A stretch of DNA of 52,959 bases, from positions 1 to 52,959 of the forward strand of contig NZ_JAFCJM010000046.1 in assembly GCF_018130955.1 (NCBI RefSeq). The letters run 5' to 3'. The notes below the pieces were generated by a model. It was given only the letters and a program-made list of their open reading frames with translations. It was not told where the DNA came from and searched no databases. Source of the DNA: Bradyrhizobium liaoningense. Lineage in GTDB: Bacteria; Pseudomonadota; Alphaproteobacteria; Rhizobiales; Xanthobacteraceae. This document shows positions 18,595 to 26,925 of the stretch, piece after piece; positions within the stretch are counted from its first letter, which is position 1; every line of letters begins with the position of its first letter. A program made the translations under genes and the position numbers.

Positions 18595-19686
18595 TCAGCT
18601 GTTCTTTGCCGCGGCGCCCGGCGCGGCGACCAGGCGGTCGGCCGCGTCGAACACGAAGACGTCGTTGGGATCGAGCACGGCATCGAGCGTCTGACCGGGC
18701 TCGAATTCGTGCACGCCGTGCAGCACCGCAACCCAGTTCGAACCGTCGCGGGTCAAATGCACGAAACTCTCCGAACCGGTGATCTCCGTCACCGTCACTG
18801 TGGCGTGGAAGGCGTGGCGCTCGGTCTCGCCGTTGGCGAGGCCGAGCTGGTGGGCGCGGAAGCCGACGCGATAGGCGCCGTCGGCGAGACCCGCATAGAG
18901 ACCGGAGGCCGGAGCGGCGCTGCCGCCGGCATAGGCGACCCGGCCGTTCTTCTTCTCGAGGCCGACGAGGTTGAGCGGTGGATCGGAAAAGACCTGCGCG
19001 ACGCGCAAGGTCTGCGGACGGCGATAGACGTTGGAGGTCTCGCCCATCTGCAACGCCTGGCCTTCCCACATGCAGACCGTGTTGCCGCCGAGCAGCAGCG
19101 CCTCGGTCGGCTCCGTCGTGGCGTAGACGAAGGTGGCGCCGGTGGCCTCGAAGATGCGCGGCAGCTCGGCGCGCAGCTCCTCGCGGAGCTTGTAGTCGAG
19201 ATTGGCGAGCGGCTCGTCGAGCAGCACGAGGTCGGCGCCCTTCACCAGCGCGCGCGCGATCGCGGTGCGCTGCTGCTGGCCGCCGGAGAGCTGCAGCGGC
19301 GTGCGCTTGAGGAACGGCTCCAGCCGCAACAGTTTTGCGGCTTCCGCAACCCGCTGCTCGATCTCGGAGGCCGGCTTGCCCTGCACGCGCAGGGGCGAGG
19401 CGATGTTCTCATAGACCGTGAGCGAGGGGTAATTGATGAACTGCTGGTACACCATCGCCACCGAGCGCTGGCGCACGTCGATGCCGGTGACGTCCTTGCC
19501 GTTGACGAGCACCCTGCCCGTGGTCGGCTTGTCGAGGCCAGCGAGCAGCCGCATGATCGAGGTCTTGCCCGACAGCGTCGGCCCGAGCAGCACGTTGAGC
19601 GTGCCGCTCTCGAGCGTCAGCGAGACGTCGCGGATATGGGCCATGCCGTCGACGGTGCGGGTGACGTGATCGAGGGTTACGGTCAT
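18595..19686 (-). CDS. glpS: Glycerol ABC transporter ATPase GlpS (lacks switch histidine)
   Basis: This 363-residue MalK-type ATPase has Walker A GPTLSGKT (35-42), a perfect signature LSGGQQQR (133-140), Walker B LVLLDEP (153-159) and a normal D-loop ANLD. The switch region reads VYATTEPTEA (187-196), so Thr191 stands where the catalytic H-loop histidine should be. A C-terminal OB-type domain follows. Its ATG at 19686 overlaps the glpD stop by four bases (ATGA); an in-frame extension upstream lies inside glpD and is not used. It is expected to pair with GlpT. Confidence 0.9.
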   Translation of the reverse strand: MTVTLDHVTRTVDGMAHIRDVSLTLESGTLNVLLGPTLSGKTSIMRLLAGLDKPTTGRVLVNGKDVTGIDVRQRSVAMVYQQFINYPSLTVYENIASPLRVQGKPASEIEQRVAEAAKLLRLEPFLKRTPLQLSGGQQQRTAIARALVKGADLVLLDEPLANLDYKLREELRAELPRIFEATGATFVYATTEPTEALLLGGNTVCMWEGQALQMGETSNVYRRPQTLRVAQVFSDPPLNLVGLEKKNGRVAYAGGSAAPASGLYAGLADGAYRVGFRAHQLGLANGETERHAFHATVTVTEITGSESFVHLTRDGSNWVAVLHGVHEFEPGQTLDAVLDPNDVFVFDAADRLVAAPGAAAKNS

Positions 19687-21233
19687 GAGCGTCCTCCTGC
19701 TTCCAGCAAGGGAGACTGCTGCACTCCGTGGGTCGCAATCCAGTCGTTGAGGGCCGCGATCTGGTCGGCAGATAGTCGCAGGCCGAGTTTTGAGCGGCGC
19801 CAGACGATGTCCTCGGCGCTGACCGCCCACTCATTGGCCATGAGGTAGCGGACCTCGCGCTCGGTCAGCGTCGCACCGAAGGACTGGCCGAGATCGGCCG
19901 CCGACTTGGCCTCGCCGAGCAATTTGATCGCGCGGGTGCCATAGGCCCGCGCCAGGCGGCGGGCGTGTTCGGAACTGAGGAAGGGATAGCCGCGCTGGAG
20001 TTCCGCGATCAGGGCGTCGACTGCCGAGACGTCCATGTCGCCGCCGGGCAGCGGCCATTTGCCGGTCCAGCCCTCGCGCGACTTGGAGGAGCGCAAATAG
20101 GGCGCCAGCCGTTCCAACGCCTCTTCGGCCAGCCGCCGATAGGTCGTGATCTTGCCGCCATAGATCGAAAGCAGCGGCACGCCGCCGGGGGTGTCGAGCT
20201 CGAACACGTAATCGCGCGTTGCGGCCTTGGCTTCGCTGGCGCCGTCATCATAGAGCGGACGGACGCCGGAATAGTCCCACACCACGTCCTCGGGCTTGAC
20301 GGGTTTTGCCAGATATTCGCTCGCCGCCGCGCAGAGATACGCGATCTCCTCCTTGGTCGCCTTCACCTTGGCAGGATCGCCCTCATAGTCGCGATCGGTG
20401 GTGCCGATCAGGGTGAAATCGTCCTGGTAGGGAATAACGAAGATGATGCGGCCGTCCGCGTTCTGGAACATGTAGGCGCGGTCGTGGTCGTAGAGCTTCT
20501 TGACCACGATGTGCGAGCCCTGCACCAGGCGGACTTTTGCCTTGGCATTGACGCCGGCGCCGCGCGCGAGGACGTCCTCGACCCAGGGACCGCCAGCATT
20601 GACCAGCGCGCGCGCCTGGATCGTCGAGCGCTCGCCGGTGACGGTGTTGACCATGCTGACGTGCCAGAGGCCGCCTTGCTGGCGAATCTCGGTGGCGCGG
20701 GTGCGGGTGCGGATCTCGGCGCCCTTGTCGGCAGCATCGCGCGCCGAGAGCACGACGAGGCGGGCGTCGTCGACGAAGCAGTCGGAATATTCGAACGCGC
20801 GCGTGTAGCGGTTCGGAATCAGCGGCTTGCCGACTTCATCCCTGGTGAGATCGACCGAGCGCGTTGCCGGCAACAGATGCCGGCCGCCGATGTGGTCGTA
20901 GAGAAAGAGACCGAGCCGCAACAGCCAGGCCGGACGCAGGCCCGCATGGTGCGGCAGGACGAAACGAAGCGGGCGGATGATGTGGGGCGCGATGCCCCAG
21001 AGGATCTCGCGCTCGATCAGCGCCTCACGGACGAGGCGAAACTCGTAATATTCGAGATAGCGCAGACCGCCATGCACGAGCTTGGTCGACCAGGACGAGG
21101 TCCCGCTCGCCAAATCGTTCATCTCGCAAAGGAAAACCGTGTTGCCCCGGCCGGCCGCGTCGCGCGCGATACCACAACCGTTAACACCGCCTCCAATGAT
21201 GGCGAGGTCAAAAACACGCTCCAAAAGACGCAT
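19683..21233 (-). CDS. glpD: FAD-dependent glycerol-3-phosphate dehydrogenase
   Basis: The 516-residue flavoprotein has the dinucleotide motif DLAIIGGGVNGCGIARDAAG near the N-terminus. It also has GTSSWSTKLVHGGLRYLEYYE, the FAD-contact segment of GlpD, and a C-terminal DAO_C region (about 390-500). It oxidises glycerol-3-phosphate to dihydroxyacetone phosphate at the inner membrane and feeds electrons to quinone. It is first gene of the uptake operon, overlapping glpS, with operator-like repeats upstream. The matching glycerol kinase (glpK) is not in this window. Confidence 0.95.
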   Translation of the reverse strand: MRLLERVFDLAIIGGGVNGCGIARDAAGRGNTVFLCEMNDLASGTSSWSTKLVHGGLRYLEYYEFRLVREALIEREILWGIAPHIIRPLRFVLPHHAGLRPAWLLRLGLFLYDHIGGRHLLPATRSVDLTRDEVGKPLIPNRYTRAFEYSDCFVDDARLVVLSARDAADKGAEIRTRTRATEIRQQGGLWHVSMVNTVTGERSTIQARALVNAGGPWVEDVLARGAGVNAKAKVRLVQGSHIVVKKLYDHDRAYMFQNADGRIIFVIPYQDDFTLIGTTDRDYEGDPAKVKATKEEIAYLCAAASEYLAKPVKPEDVVWDYSGVRPLYDDGASEAKAATRDYVFELDTPGGVPLLSIYGGKITTYRRLAEEALERLAPYLRSSKSREGWTGKWPLPGGDMDVSAVDALIAELQRGYPFLSSEHARRLARAYGTRAIKLLGEAKSAADLGQSFGATLTEREVRYLMANEWAVSAEDIVWRRSKLGLRLSADQIAALNDWIATHGVQQSPLLEAGGRS

Positions 21234-21268
21234 CCCCCGGCGACCGCCCGTTCACTTGGGCGATTTCA

Positions 21269-21326
21269 CTTTCGTTTTTGGATTAAAACAGATCACAAAA
21301 CGAAAGCAAGACGAAAGGAAGCGAAA
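21269..21326. promoter_or_regulatory. Candidate GlpR (DeoR-type) operators upstream of glpD
   Basis: A 10-base inverted repeat CTTTCGTTTT (21269-21278) / AAAACGAAAG (21297-21306) is followed by phased copies CGAAA at 21301-21305, 21312-21316 and 21322-21326, that is every 10-11 bases. Helically phased CGAAA/TTTCG units are typical of DeoR-family operators. They lie 36-93 bases upstream of the glpD start and the glpR gene is adjacent, so glycerol or glycerol-3-phosphate control is likely. Confidence 0.6.
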
Positions 21327-21374
21327 CCGGAACTTTTTTTATGAGCAGGTGGATCAATCGATGAGCACGCTCTG

Positions 21375-21582
21375 CCACCCTCCCCTGGAGGGGTCCGAGA
21401 CGAGCGAAGCTCGCTCGTGGGTCGGCTCACATGAGCGTAGCGAAATGTGAGACGGGGTGGGGTGACAGTCCCTCCACGTCAAACAGCGCCCGAGTTGAGA
21501 GATCACCCCACCCCGCTCGCGCTGCGCGCGATCGACCCACGAGCGAGCTACGCTCGTCTCGGACCCCTCCAGGGGAGGGTGG
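21375..21582. repeat. Long inverted-repeat element with 50-base arms
   Basis: Arms at 21375-21424 and 21533-21582 are reverse complements with a single mismatch, each beginning CCACCCTCCCCTGGAGGGG. An inner pair, CGGGGTGGGGTGA and TCACCCCACCCCG, pairs inside them, giving a cruciform of about 208 bases with no ORF. It ends four bases from the glpR stop and may terminate that transcript. It looks like a non-autonomous (MITE-like or RPE-like) intergenic element. Confidence 0.8.
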
Positions 21583-21586
21583 AGAG

Positions 21587-22444
21587 CTACCGCAACCTTA
21601 CCACCGGCGCCGCCTCGGGTGCCGCATCCTGCGCGGGCTCGGCCGGCGCGTCGTCGATGTCGGCAGACTTCGGCATGGCCTCGACCACCTCGATGCCCTT
21701 GCTGTGGCAGATCGTGGCGAGGCGTTCGGGGAGTTCCTGATCGGTCACGAAGGTCTGGATCTGGCTGATATGGGCGATGCGCACCGGCGCACTGCGGCGC
21801 AGCTTTGTCGAATCGGCCACCAGCATGACGCTGCGGGCGTTGGCGATGATGGCCTGCGCCACCTGCACCTCGCGATAGTCGAAGTCGAGCAGCGCGCCCT
21901 CCTCGTCGATCGCCGACGAGCCGATGATGGCGTAGTCGACCTTGAACTGGCCGATGAGTTGCGTCGCGGTCGAGCCGACCACGGCGCCGTCGGCGCGCCG
22001 CACGGTACCGCCGGCCACCACGACCTCGATGCGCGGATGGCGGTAGAGCAGCATCGCAACGTTGAGATTGTTGGTGATGACGAGCAGGTCCTCGTGCGAG
22101 GTGAGCGCGCTCGCCACCTCTTCCGTAGTGGTGCCGATATTGATGAACAGCGAACAGCCGTTCGGGATCAGCGAGGCGGCGGCTGCCCCGATCGCCTTCT
22201 TCTCCTCGGCGGCCACGAAGCGGCGCGCCTCATAGGCGAGGTTTTCCACGCCCGAGGCGATGATGGCGCCGCCATGGATGCGGGTGAGCGACCGCCGCTC
22301 GCAGAGATCGTTGAGATCCTTGCGGATGGTCTGGGCCGAGACCTCGAAACGGCGCGCGAGCTCCTCGACCATCACACGACCGGAGGCACGCGCGATGTTG
22401 AGAATTTCGGCTTGGCGATGGGTCAGTCCGGTCACGGGCGGCAC
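21587..22444 (-). CDS. glpR: DeoR-family regulator of glycerol genes (GlpR)
   Basis: The 285-residue protein has an N-terminal DeoR winged helix (HRQAEILNIARASGRVMVEE, SAQTIRKDLNDLCERRSLTR) and a sugar-phosphate sensor domain (DeoRC, about residues 80-235) with NIGTTTEEVASAL and the ADSTKLRRSAPVRI segment. The C-terminal 25 residues are Ala/Pro-rich. Position immediately upstream of glpD and operator-like sequences beside it identify it as the glycerol repressor, with glycerol-3-phosphate as probable inducer. Confidence 0.9.
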   Translation of the reverse strand: MPPVTGLTHRQAEILNIARASGRVMVEELARRFEVSAQTIRKDLNDLCERRSLTRIHGGAIIASGVENLAYEARRFVAAEEKKAIGAAAASLIPNGCSLFINIGTTTEEVASALTSHEDLLVITNNLNVAMLLYRHPRIEVVVAGGTVRRADGAVVGSTATQLIGQFKVDYAIIGSSAIDEEGALLDFDYREVQVAQAIIANARSVMLVADSTKLRRSAPVRIAHISQIQTFVTDQELPERLATICHSKGIEVVEAMPKSADIDDAPAEPAQDAAPEAAPVVRLR

Positions 22445-22538
22445 CTCAAATCAGAACGGCATGGTGCGGCGGTTCGGCGCCGAGGTCAACGCAAGAGCTG
22501 CGCACAGCGTTAAGGGCTGCGCTGCAACAACGCCACCC

Positions 22539-23201
22539 TCACCAGTTCATTGCCTTCGCAACCAATGTCACCAGTTCCGGATCGTCGAATGCGCGCGCCG
22601 AGGCGATCGCGCCCGCCGCGACGAGATCGTCGTGGCTGAGGCTGGTACGCATGCCGATCGTCCTGATTCCGGCCGCGGCCGCCGACTGGATACCGGAGCG
22701 GGAATCCTCGAACGCGATCGCGGCATGCGCCGCGCCGCCGGTGAGCCGCAGCCCTTCCAGATAGGGCATCGGATGCGGCTTGCCGTGCGAAAGCTCGTCG
22801 CCGATCACGATCGCCTTGAAGCGGTTGATGATGCCGAGTCCCGACAACAACATCTCGGCATTGAGCCGCGGCGCGTTGGTTACGGCGGCCATGGGGATGC
22901 CGGCCTGGTCGGCTTCGTCGAGCAGGGCCATCAGTCCCGGCACCGGCCTGATCTGCCCGCCCACCAGATTGCGAAAAATCTGCTCCTTCTCGCCCAGGAT
23001 GGCGGCACGCGCATCCTCGGATTCGTCGGGCAGGAAACGCTCGCCGATCGAGGCATTGGAAAAGCCCTGGAGCTCCTTTGCGAAGCGCGCGTGGTCGAAC
23101 ACATGTCCGCGCGGACCAAAGACCTCATTGAACGCCTCGCGATGCAGCGCGTCGGTGTCGGCGAGCGTGCCGTCGATGTCGAACAGCAGCGCCCTGCCCA
23201 T
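22539..23201 (-). CDS. HAD-superfamily phosphatase / beta-phosphoglucomutase-like
   Basis: The 220-residue protein has all HAD motifs: I DIDGTLADTD, II VTNAPR, III Lys in HGKPHPMPY, and IV FEDSRSGIQ. A helical C1-type cap sits between I and II. The start at 23201 (MGRALLFDIDG) is chosen because family members begin just before motif I and an AAGGAAGG site lies upstream; earlier in-frame ATGs at 23210-23225 are possible. It lies 94 bases upstream of glpR on the same strand, so a role on glycerol-3-phosphate or a related phospho-sugar is conceivable, but no specificity residue proves it. Confidence 0.85.
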   Translation of the reverse strand: MGRALLFDIDGTLADTDALHREAFNEVFGPRGHVFDHARFAKELQGFSNASIGERFLPDESEDARAAILGEKEQIFRNLVGGQIRPVPGLMALLDEADQAGIPMAAVTNAPRLNAEMLLSGLGIINRFKAIVIGDELSHGKPHPMPYLEGLRLTGGAAHAAIAFEDSRSGIQSAAAAGIRTIGMRTSLSHDDLVAAGAIASARAFDDPELVTLVAKAMNW

Positions 23202-23381
23202 ATCCTGCATCCTTCCTTGCATCATTGCCGTGATCCCTTCGCGCGTCGCGCATCGATGCACGAGACGTATCAATACGGCCCGACCAGCGCAATGCAACGC
23301 AGGACGTTGACGGCGACGTGACACTCGACAAAGTCGCGCGCGGCTGCAACACTCGCCTCAAGAGCAAAAACGGAGGAAACC

Positions 23382-23834
23382 ATGACTATCGATCGACGCG
23401 ACCTGGCTTTGATGGCCGCGGCACTTGCAACGCTGAGCGCGGTTCCTGCGCTGGCGTCTTCACCCGACGACGAAGCGGTGGCGAAGAATGTCGAAGCATT
23501 TCGCATGGGGCAGATTGCGGCGGACGGCAAGGTGCTGGCCGCGCTCTGCGCGGACGATTTGAGCTACAGCCACTCCAGCGGCAAGGTCGAGGACAAGCAG
23601 CAGTTCCTTGCGGGCGCCATCGACACGTCAAAGACAAAATTCCTGTCGATCGAATATCGCGATCCCAAGATCAAGGTCGTCGGCCCGGCCGCGATCGTTC
23701 GATTCAACTGGGTTGCGGAACAGGAATCTTTGGCCGATGGGAAGAAAATTCCGACCAACCTTCACATTCTCATGAACTGGCAGAAACAGGGCAGCGACTG
23801 GAAGCTGTTGTCGCGCGCCGCGACGAAATTGTGA
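23382..23834 (+). CDS. Exported NTF2-like (SnoaL/DUF4440) protein
   Basis: The 150-residue protein begins MTIDRRDLALMAAALATLSA, a Tat-like or Sec signal with two arginines, cut near ALASS. The rest matches the NTF2-like cone fold: EAFRMGQIAADGKVLAALCA, DDLSYSHSSGKVEDKQQFL and a final strand QGSDWKLLSRAATKL. Family members are either isomerase- or lyase-like enzymes or simple binding proteins, and no active residues are clear. A strong GGAGGAAA site lies before the ATG. Confidence 0.82.
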   Translation: MTIDRRDLALMAAALATLSAVPALASSPDDEAVAKNVEAFRMGQIAADGKVLAALCADDLSYSHSSGKVEDKQQFLAGAIDTSKTKFLSIEYRDPKIKVVGPAAIVRFNWVAEQESLADGKKIPTNLHILMNWQKQGSDWKLLSRAATKL

Positions 23835-23844
23835 TGCTTCTCTT

Positions 23845-23998
23845 ACCCTCTCCCCTTGTGGGAGAGGGTGGCTCGCCGCGGGAGCGGCGAGACGGGTGAG
23901 GGGTCTCTCTAGGCGAGTCCTCTCACGCTTGTGAAATTGCGGATGCAACCCCTCATCCGGCGCTTCGCGCCACCTTCGCCCACAAGGGGAGAAGGGAA
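23845..23998. repeat. Composite inverted-repeat element (CTCTCCC type)
   Basis: The left half carries CCCTCTCC-CCTTGTG-GGAGAGGG, then GGCGAGACGGGTGAGGGGT. The right half carries ACCCCTCATCCGGCGC and CCCACAAGGGGAGAAGGG, the approximate reverse complement. No ORF is present. It fills the gap between the NTF2-like gene and the convergent 63-residue gene. Confidence 0.7.
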
Positions 23999-24029
23999 TG
24001 TCAGAGTTTGCGGCTCAACGAGCCTGAGA

Positions 24030-24221
24030 TCACGCCGCCTCCTTCAAATCTCCGTTCACAAGCCGGCGCGCGGCGCGTTCGGCTTCGCGTGCGTTGCGGA
24101 AGAGCTGGCCTTCGAGGCGATTGAAGCGGTGAGATGAGGCGAAGAAGCGGTATCCTTCCGGGTTGCGTACGACGATACCTGCGGTTTGCGAGTTCACTTC
24201 GATGATGTAGCTGTCCGGCAT
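24030..24221 (-). CDS. 63-residue hypothetical protein behind an EcfG-type promoter
   Basis: The protein starts MPDSYIIEVNSQTAGIVVRN and continues with an FFAS/FNRLEG segment and an Ala/Arg-rich helix (NAREAERAARRLVNGDLKE). It is small, soluble, predicted as beta strands followed by a helix, and I know no named family. The ATG at 24221 is chosen because a GGAAC-N16-CGTT promoter (24250-24274) would start transcription only about 20 bases upstream. This rules out the longer in-frame start at 24311. Membership of the general stress regulon is inferred from that promoter. Confidence 0.7.
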   Translation of the reverse strand: MPDSYIIEVNSQTAGIVVRNPEGYRFFASSHRFNRLEGQLFRNAREAERAARRLVNGDLKEAA

Positions 24222-24249
24222 TGCCCGTTGATCCCTGGTGCGGGCGAAC

Positions 24250-24274
24250 AACGACCCCCGTGTCCAAAGGTTCC
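24250..24274 (-). promoter_or_regulatory. EcfG-type general stress promoter
   Basis: On the minus strand, GGAAC (24274-24270), 16 bases, CGTT (24253-24250). This is an exact match to the EcfG sigma factor consensus GGAAC-N16/17-CGTT known in Bradyrhizobium and Methylobacterium. It is well placed for the 63-residue gene starting at 24221. Confidence 0.7.
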
Positions 24275-24414
24275 TATGGGCACGACGAGCATTTCCACCC
24301 CGAATCGACACGCAACTAGGTACGCCGCGACCTCATCGGTTTTGTGACTTGATGTTGGCAAAGACGCGACGCGCGTTCGCATCGCCGACACATGCGTTAA
24401 GAGGCCGCGCGCGA

Positions 24415-24822
24415 TTAGGTCGCGACCAGCGGCTCCGTGCGCTGAATGGTTTGCGGCTTTCCCTCGTCGTCGATCGAGACGTAGGTGAAGTTGCCGTCGG
24501 TGACGAGGATCGGCTGCACCTCCCTGCGGCGCAACGCCCAGGCTTCGAGATGCACCGTCATCGAGGTGCGGCCCACGCGAACCAGCGTGGCGTAGACCGA
24601 GACGAGATCGCCGACATAGACGGCCTTGCGAAAATTCATCGCGTCGATCGCGACCGTCACGGTGCGCGACTTCGCCACCTTCGAGGCGAACACGCCGCCG
24701 CCGACGTCCATCTGGCTGAGGAGCCAACCGCCAAAGATGTCGCCATTGGCATTGGTGTCGGCGGGCATCGCCAGCGTGCGGATGCAGAGATCGCCCTTAG
24801 GTTCGTTTGCTTGCTCGGTCAT
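24415..24822 (-). CDS. Acyl-CoA thioesterase (YciA-like hotdog)
   Basis: The 135-residue hotdog-fold protein starts MTEQANEPKGDLCIRTLAMP. It has DTNANGDIFGGWLLSQMDVG, the catalytic Asn/Asp-bearing helix region of the YciA/ACOT group, followed by TVAIDAMNFRKAVYVGDLVS. It hydrolyses acyl-CoAs to CoA and free acid. It lies 7 bases after the fadB stop and is the last gene of the beta-oxidation operon, where it may recycle CoA or release dead-end intermediates. Confidence 0.88.
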   Translation of the reverse strand: MTEQANEPKGDLCIRTLAMPADTNANGDIFGGWLLSQMDVGGGVFASKVAKSRTVTVAIDAMNFRKAVYVGDLVSVYATLVRVGRTSMTVHLEAWALRRREVQPILVTDGNFTYVSIDDEGKPQTIQRTEPLVAT

Positions 24823-24829
24823 GCCCCTC

Positions 24830-26923
24830 TCACTTGAAATTCGCCCATCCCTCGTCAGGCGCAAAGCGCCCGCCAAATCTGTCGGCCAGCTTGCGCAAGG
24901 TCGCGACGATGTTTTCCACCCCGCGCGTGCGCGCATAGTTGAGCGGACCGCCGCGGAACGGCGCATAGCCGGCGCCAAAGATCATGGCGCCATCGACGCC
25001 ATCAGCATCGTCGACGATGCCTTCGCGCAAGGCCGCGACGCAGACATTGGACATCGGCAGGATCAGGCGGTCGATCATCTCGTCGGAGACTCTTGGGCCG
25101 GTCTCGGGCAGCGGCGCCTTCTCGGCCTTGCCGTCCTTCCAGGTATAGAAGCCCCTGCCGCTCTTGCGGCCGAGCTCGCCCCTGGCGACCTTGTCGCGCA
25201 GCCAGGCCGGCGTCGGCGGCAAGAGATCGCCGAACTTCGCGCGCAGCATGTCGCCGACGTCGAGGCAGATGTCGAGGCCGACCTGGTCGGCAAGCTCGAT
25301 CGGCCCCATCGGCATGCCGAACTCTTCGGCGGCAGCATCAATCAGGCGCTGGTCGGTCTTCTCGTCCAGCATCACCATGGCTTCAAGCATGTAGGGCGTC
25401 AGCGCGCGGTTGACGAGGAAGCCGGGCGAGCTCTTGACCGGCAGCGGCAGGCGATCGATCGCGCCGACGAAGGCAAGTGCTTCCTTCAGGACGCCTGCAT
25501 CGCTGCCGTCGTGGCTGATGACCTCGACGAGCTGAAGCCGCGACACCGGATTGAAGAAGTGGAGGCCGACAAGCCGCGCGGGGTTTATCAGCGTCGTGCG
25601 CAGATCCTGCAGCGGAATGCTCGACGTGTTGGTCGCAAGGATCGCGCCGGCCTTCATCTTCGGCTCGATGCCGGCATAGACCTTCTGCTTCAGCTCGAGC
25701 TTCTCCGGCACCGCCTCGATAATGAGGTCGGCGTTGCGCACGCCCTCGCCGTCCATGTCCGGGATGAGCCTGTCGAGCGCGTCGCGCACTTCGGTCGGCT
25801 TGCGGATGATTTTTCCATAGAGCTCGGCGGCGCGCTTCACCGCGCCCGCGATCGGCTCCGCCTTCATGTCGGCGAGCGAGACGCGAAGCCCCTGCCCTGC
25901 GCACCAGCCGGCGATGTCGCCGCCCATGGCGCCGGCGCCGATGACGTGGACATGCCTGACCGTATTGCCGCTTCCCGCCGTCTTCTTCATCTGCTCGCGC
26001 AGGAAGAAGACGCGGATCAGGTTTTGCGCCGTCGGCGTCACCATCAGATTGGCGAAGGAGGACTGCTCGGCCCTCAACATCGCCGTCTTGTCACCGCCAT
26101 GCTTTTCCCAGAGGTCGATCAGCGCGTAAGGCGCGGGATAATGATCGCGCCGCGCGGCCTTCGCGGTCTCGCTGCGCATGCGCTTGGCGAGGAAGCCGCG
26201 CACCGGCGTGAAGTTGAGGACGGTGTTGAGCATACCGGGCCTGGCGCGCTTGAGCCGACCGAACACCGCGTCCTTCACGGCGCCCCGGACATGGCGTTCC
26301 TGCGTCACGGCATCGACGAGGCCGAGCGCCTTGGCGCGGCGCGCGTCGATGGTGCGGCCGGTCAGCATCAGCGTCATCGCCTGCGTCGGATTGACCAGCG
26401 CGGTGAAGCGCGCGGTGCCGCCGAGGCCGGGATGCAGGCCCAGCATCACCTCGGGGAAGCCAAAACGCGCGCTGTCGATCGCGATACGCGACTGGCAGGC
26501 GAGCGCGACCTCGAGCCCGCCGCCCAGGCAAATTCCGTGGATCACGGCGACGGTGGGCAGGCGGAGCGCTTCCAGCCGGTCGATCACGGCATGCGCGCCA
26601 CGGATTCCCGCCTCGACCATCTGTGGATCGGTCGCGCCGCGGAATTCATTGACGTCGGCGCCCGCAATGAAGCCAGATTTTTTCGCCGAGCGAATGACGA
26701 GCCCGGCCGGGCGGTCGGCCTCGATTCCCGCAAGCACCTTGTCGAGCTCTTCGATCACCTCGGCGGAGAGCGTGTTGGCGCTCGCGCCGTCGCGATCGAA
26801 CAGCAGCCAGGCGACGCCGTCGGCATCGCGCGTCAGCTTGAAATGGCGGTAGGGACCGGCCTCAGGCTTCGGTCCAAGCTCGAGCGCGCGGTCGCCGATG
26901 GCGTCCATGATCTTCGATTCCAT
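24830..26923 (-). CDS. Fatty acid oxidation multifunctional enzyme (FadB/FadJ type)
   Basis: The 697-residue bifunctional protein is enoyl-CoA hydratase plus 3-hydroxyacyl-CoA dehydrogenase. The N-terminal crotonase domain (to about 200) has the oxyanion segments SGFIAGADVNEF and GICLGGGLEVALAC and the catalytic-Glu region GFPEVMLGLHPGLGGT. The NAD domain has VIGAGAMGGDIAG and the C-terminal dehydrogenase domain has LVGLHFFNPVSRLQLVEV. The ATG at 26923 lies two bases after the thiolase stop; the frame upstream lies inside the thiolase gene and is not used. It catalyses steps two and three of beta-oxidation. Confidence 0.93.
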   Translation of the reverse strand: MESKIMDAIGDRALELGPKPEAGPYRHFKLTRDADGVAWLLFDRDGASANTLSAEVIEELDKVLAGIEADRPAGLVIRSAKKSGFIAGADVNEFRGATDPQMVEAGIRGAHAVIDRLEALRLPTVAVIHGICLGGGLEVALACQSRIAIDSARFGFPEVMLGLHPGLGGTARFTALVNPTQAMTLMLTGRTIDARRAKALGLVDAVTQERHVRGAVKDAVFGRLKRARPGMLNTVLNFTPVRGFLAKRMRSETAKAARRDHYPAPYALIDLWEKHGGDKTAMLRAEQSSFANLMVTPTAQNLIRVFFLREQMKKTAGSGNTVRHVHVIGAGAMGGDIAGWCAGQGLRVSLADMKAEPIAGAVKRAAELYGKIIRKPTEVRDALDRLIPDMDGEGVRNADLIIEAVPEKLELKQKVYAGIEPKMKAGAILATNTSSIPLQDLRTTLINPARLVGLHFFNPVSRLQLVEVISHDGSDAGVLKEALAFVGAIDRLPLPVKSSPGFLVNRALTPYMLEAMVMLDEKTDQRLIDAAAEEFGMPMGPIELADQVGLDICLDVGDMLRAKFGDLLPPTPAWLRDKVARGELGRKSGRGFYTWKDGKAEKAPLPETGPRVSDEMIDRLILPMSNVCVAALREGIVDDADGVDGAMIFGAGYAPFRGGPLNYARTRGVENIVATLRKLADRFGGRFAPDEGWANFK

Positions 26924-26925
26924 GG

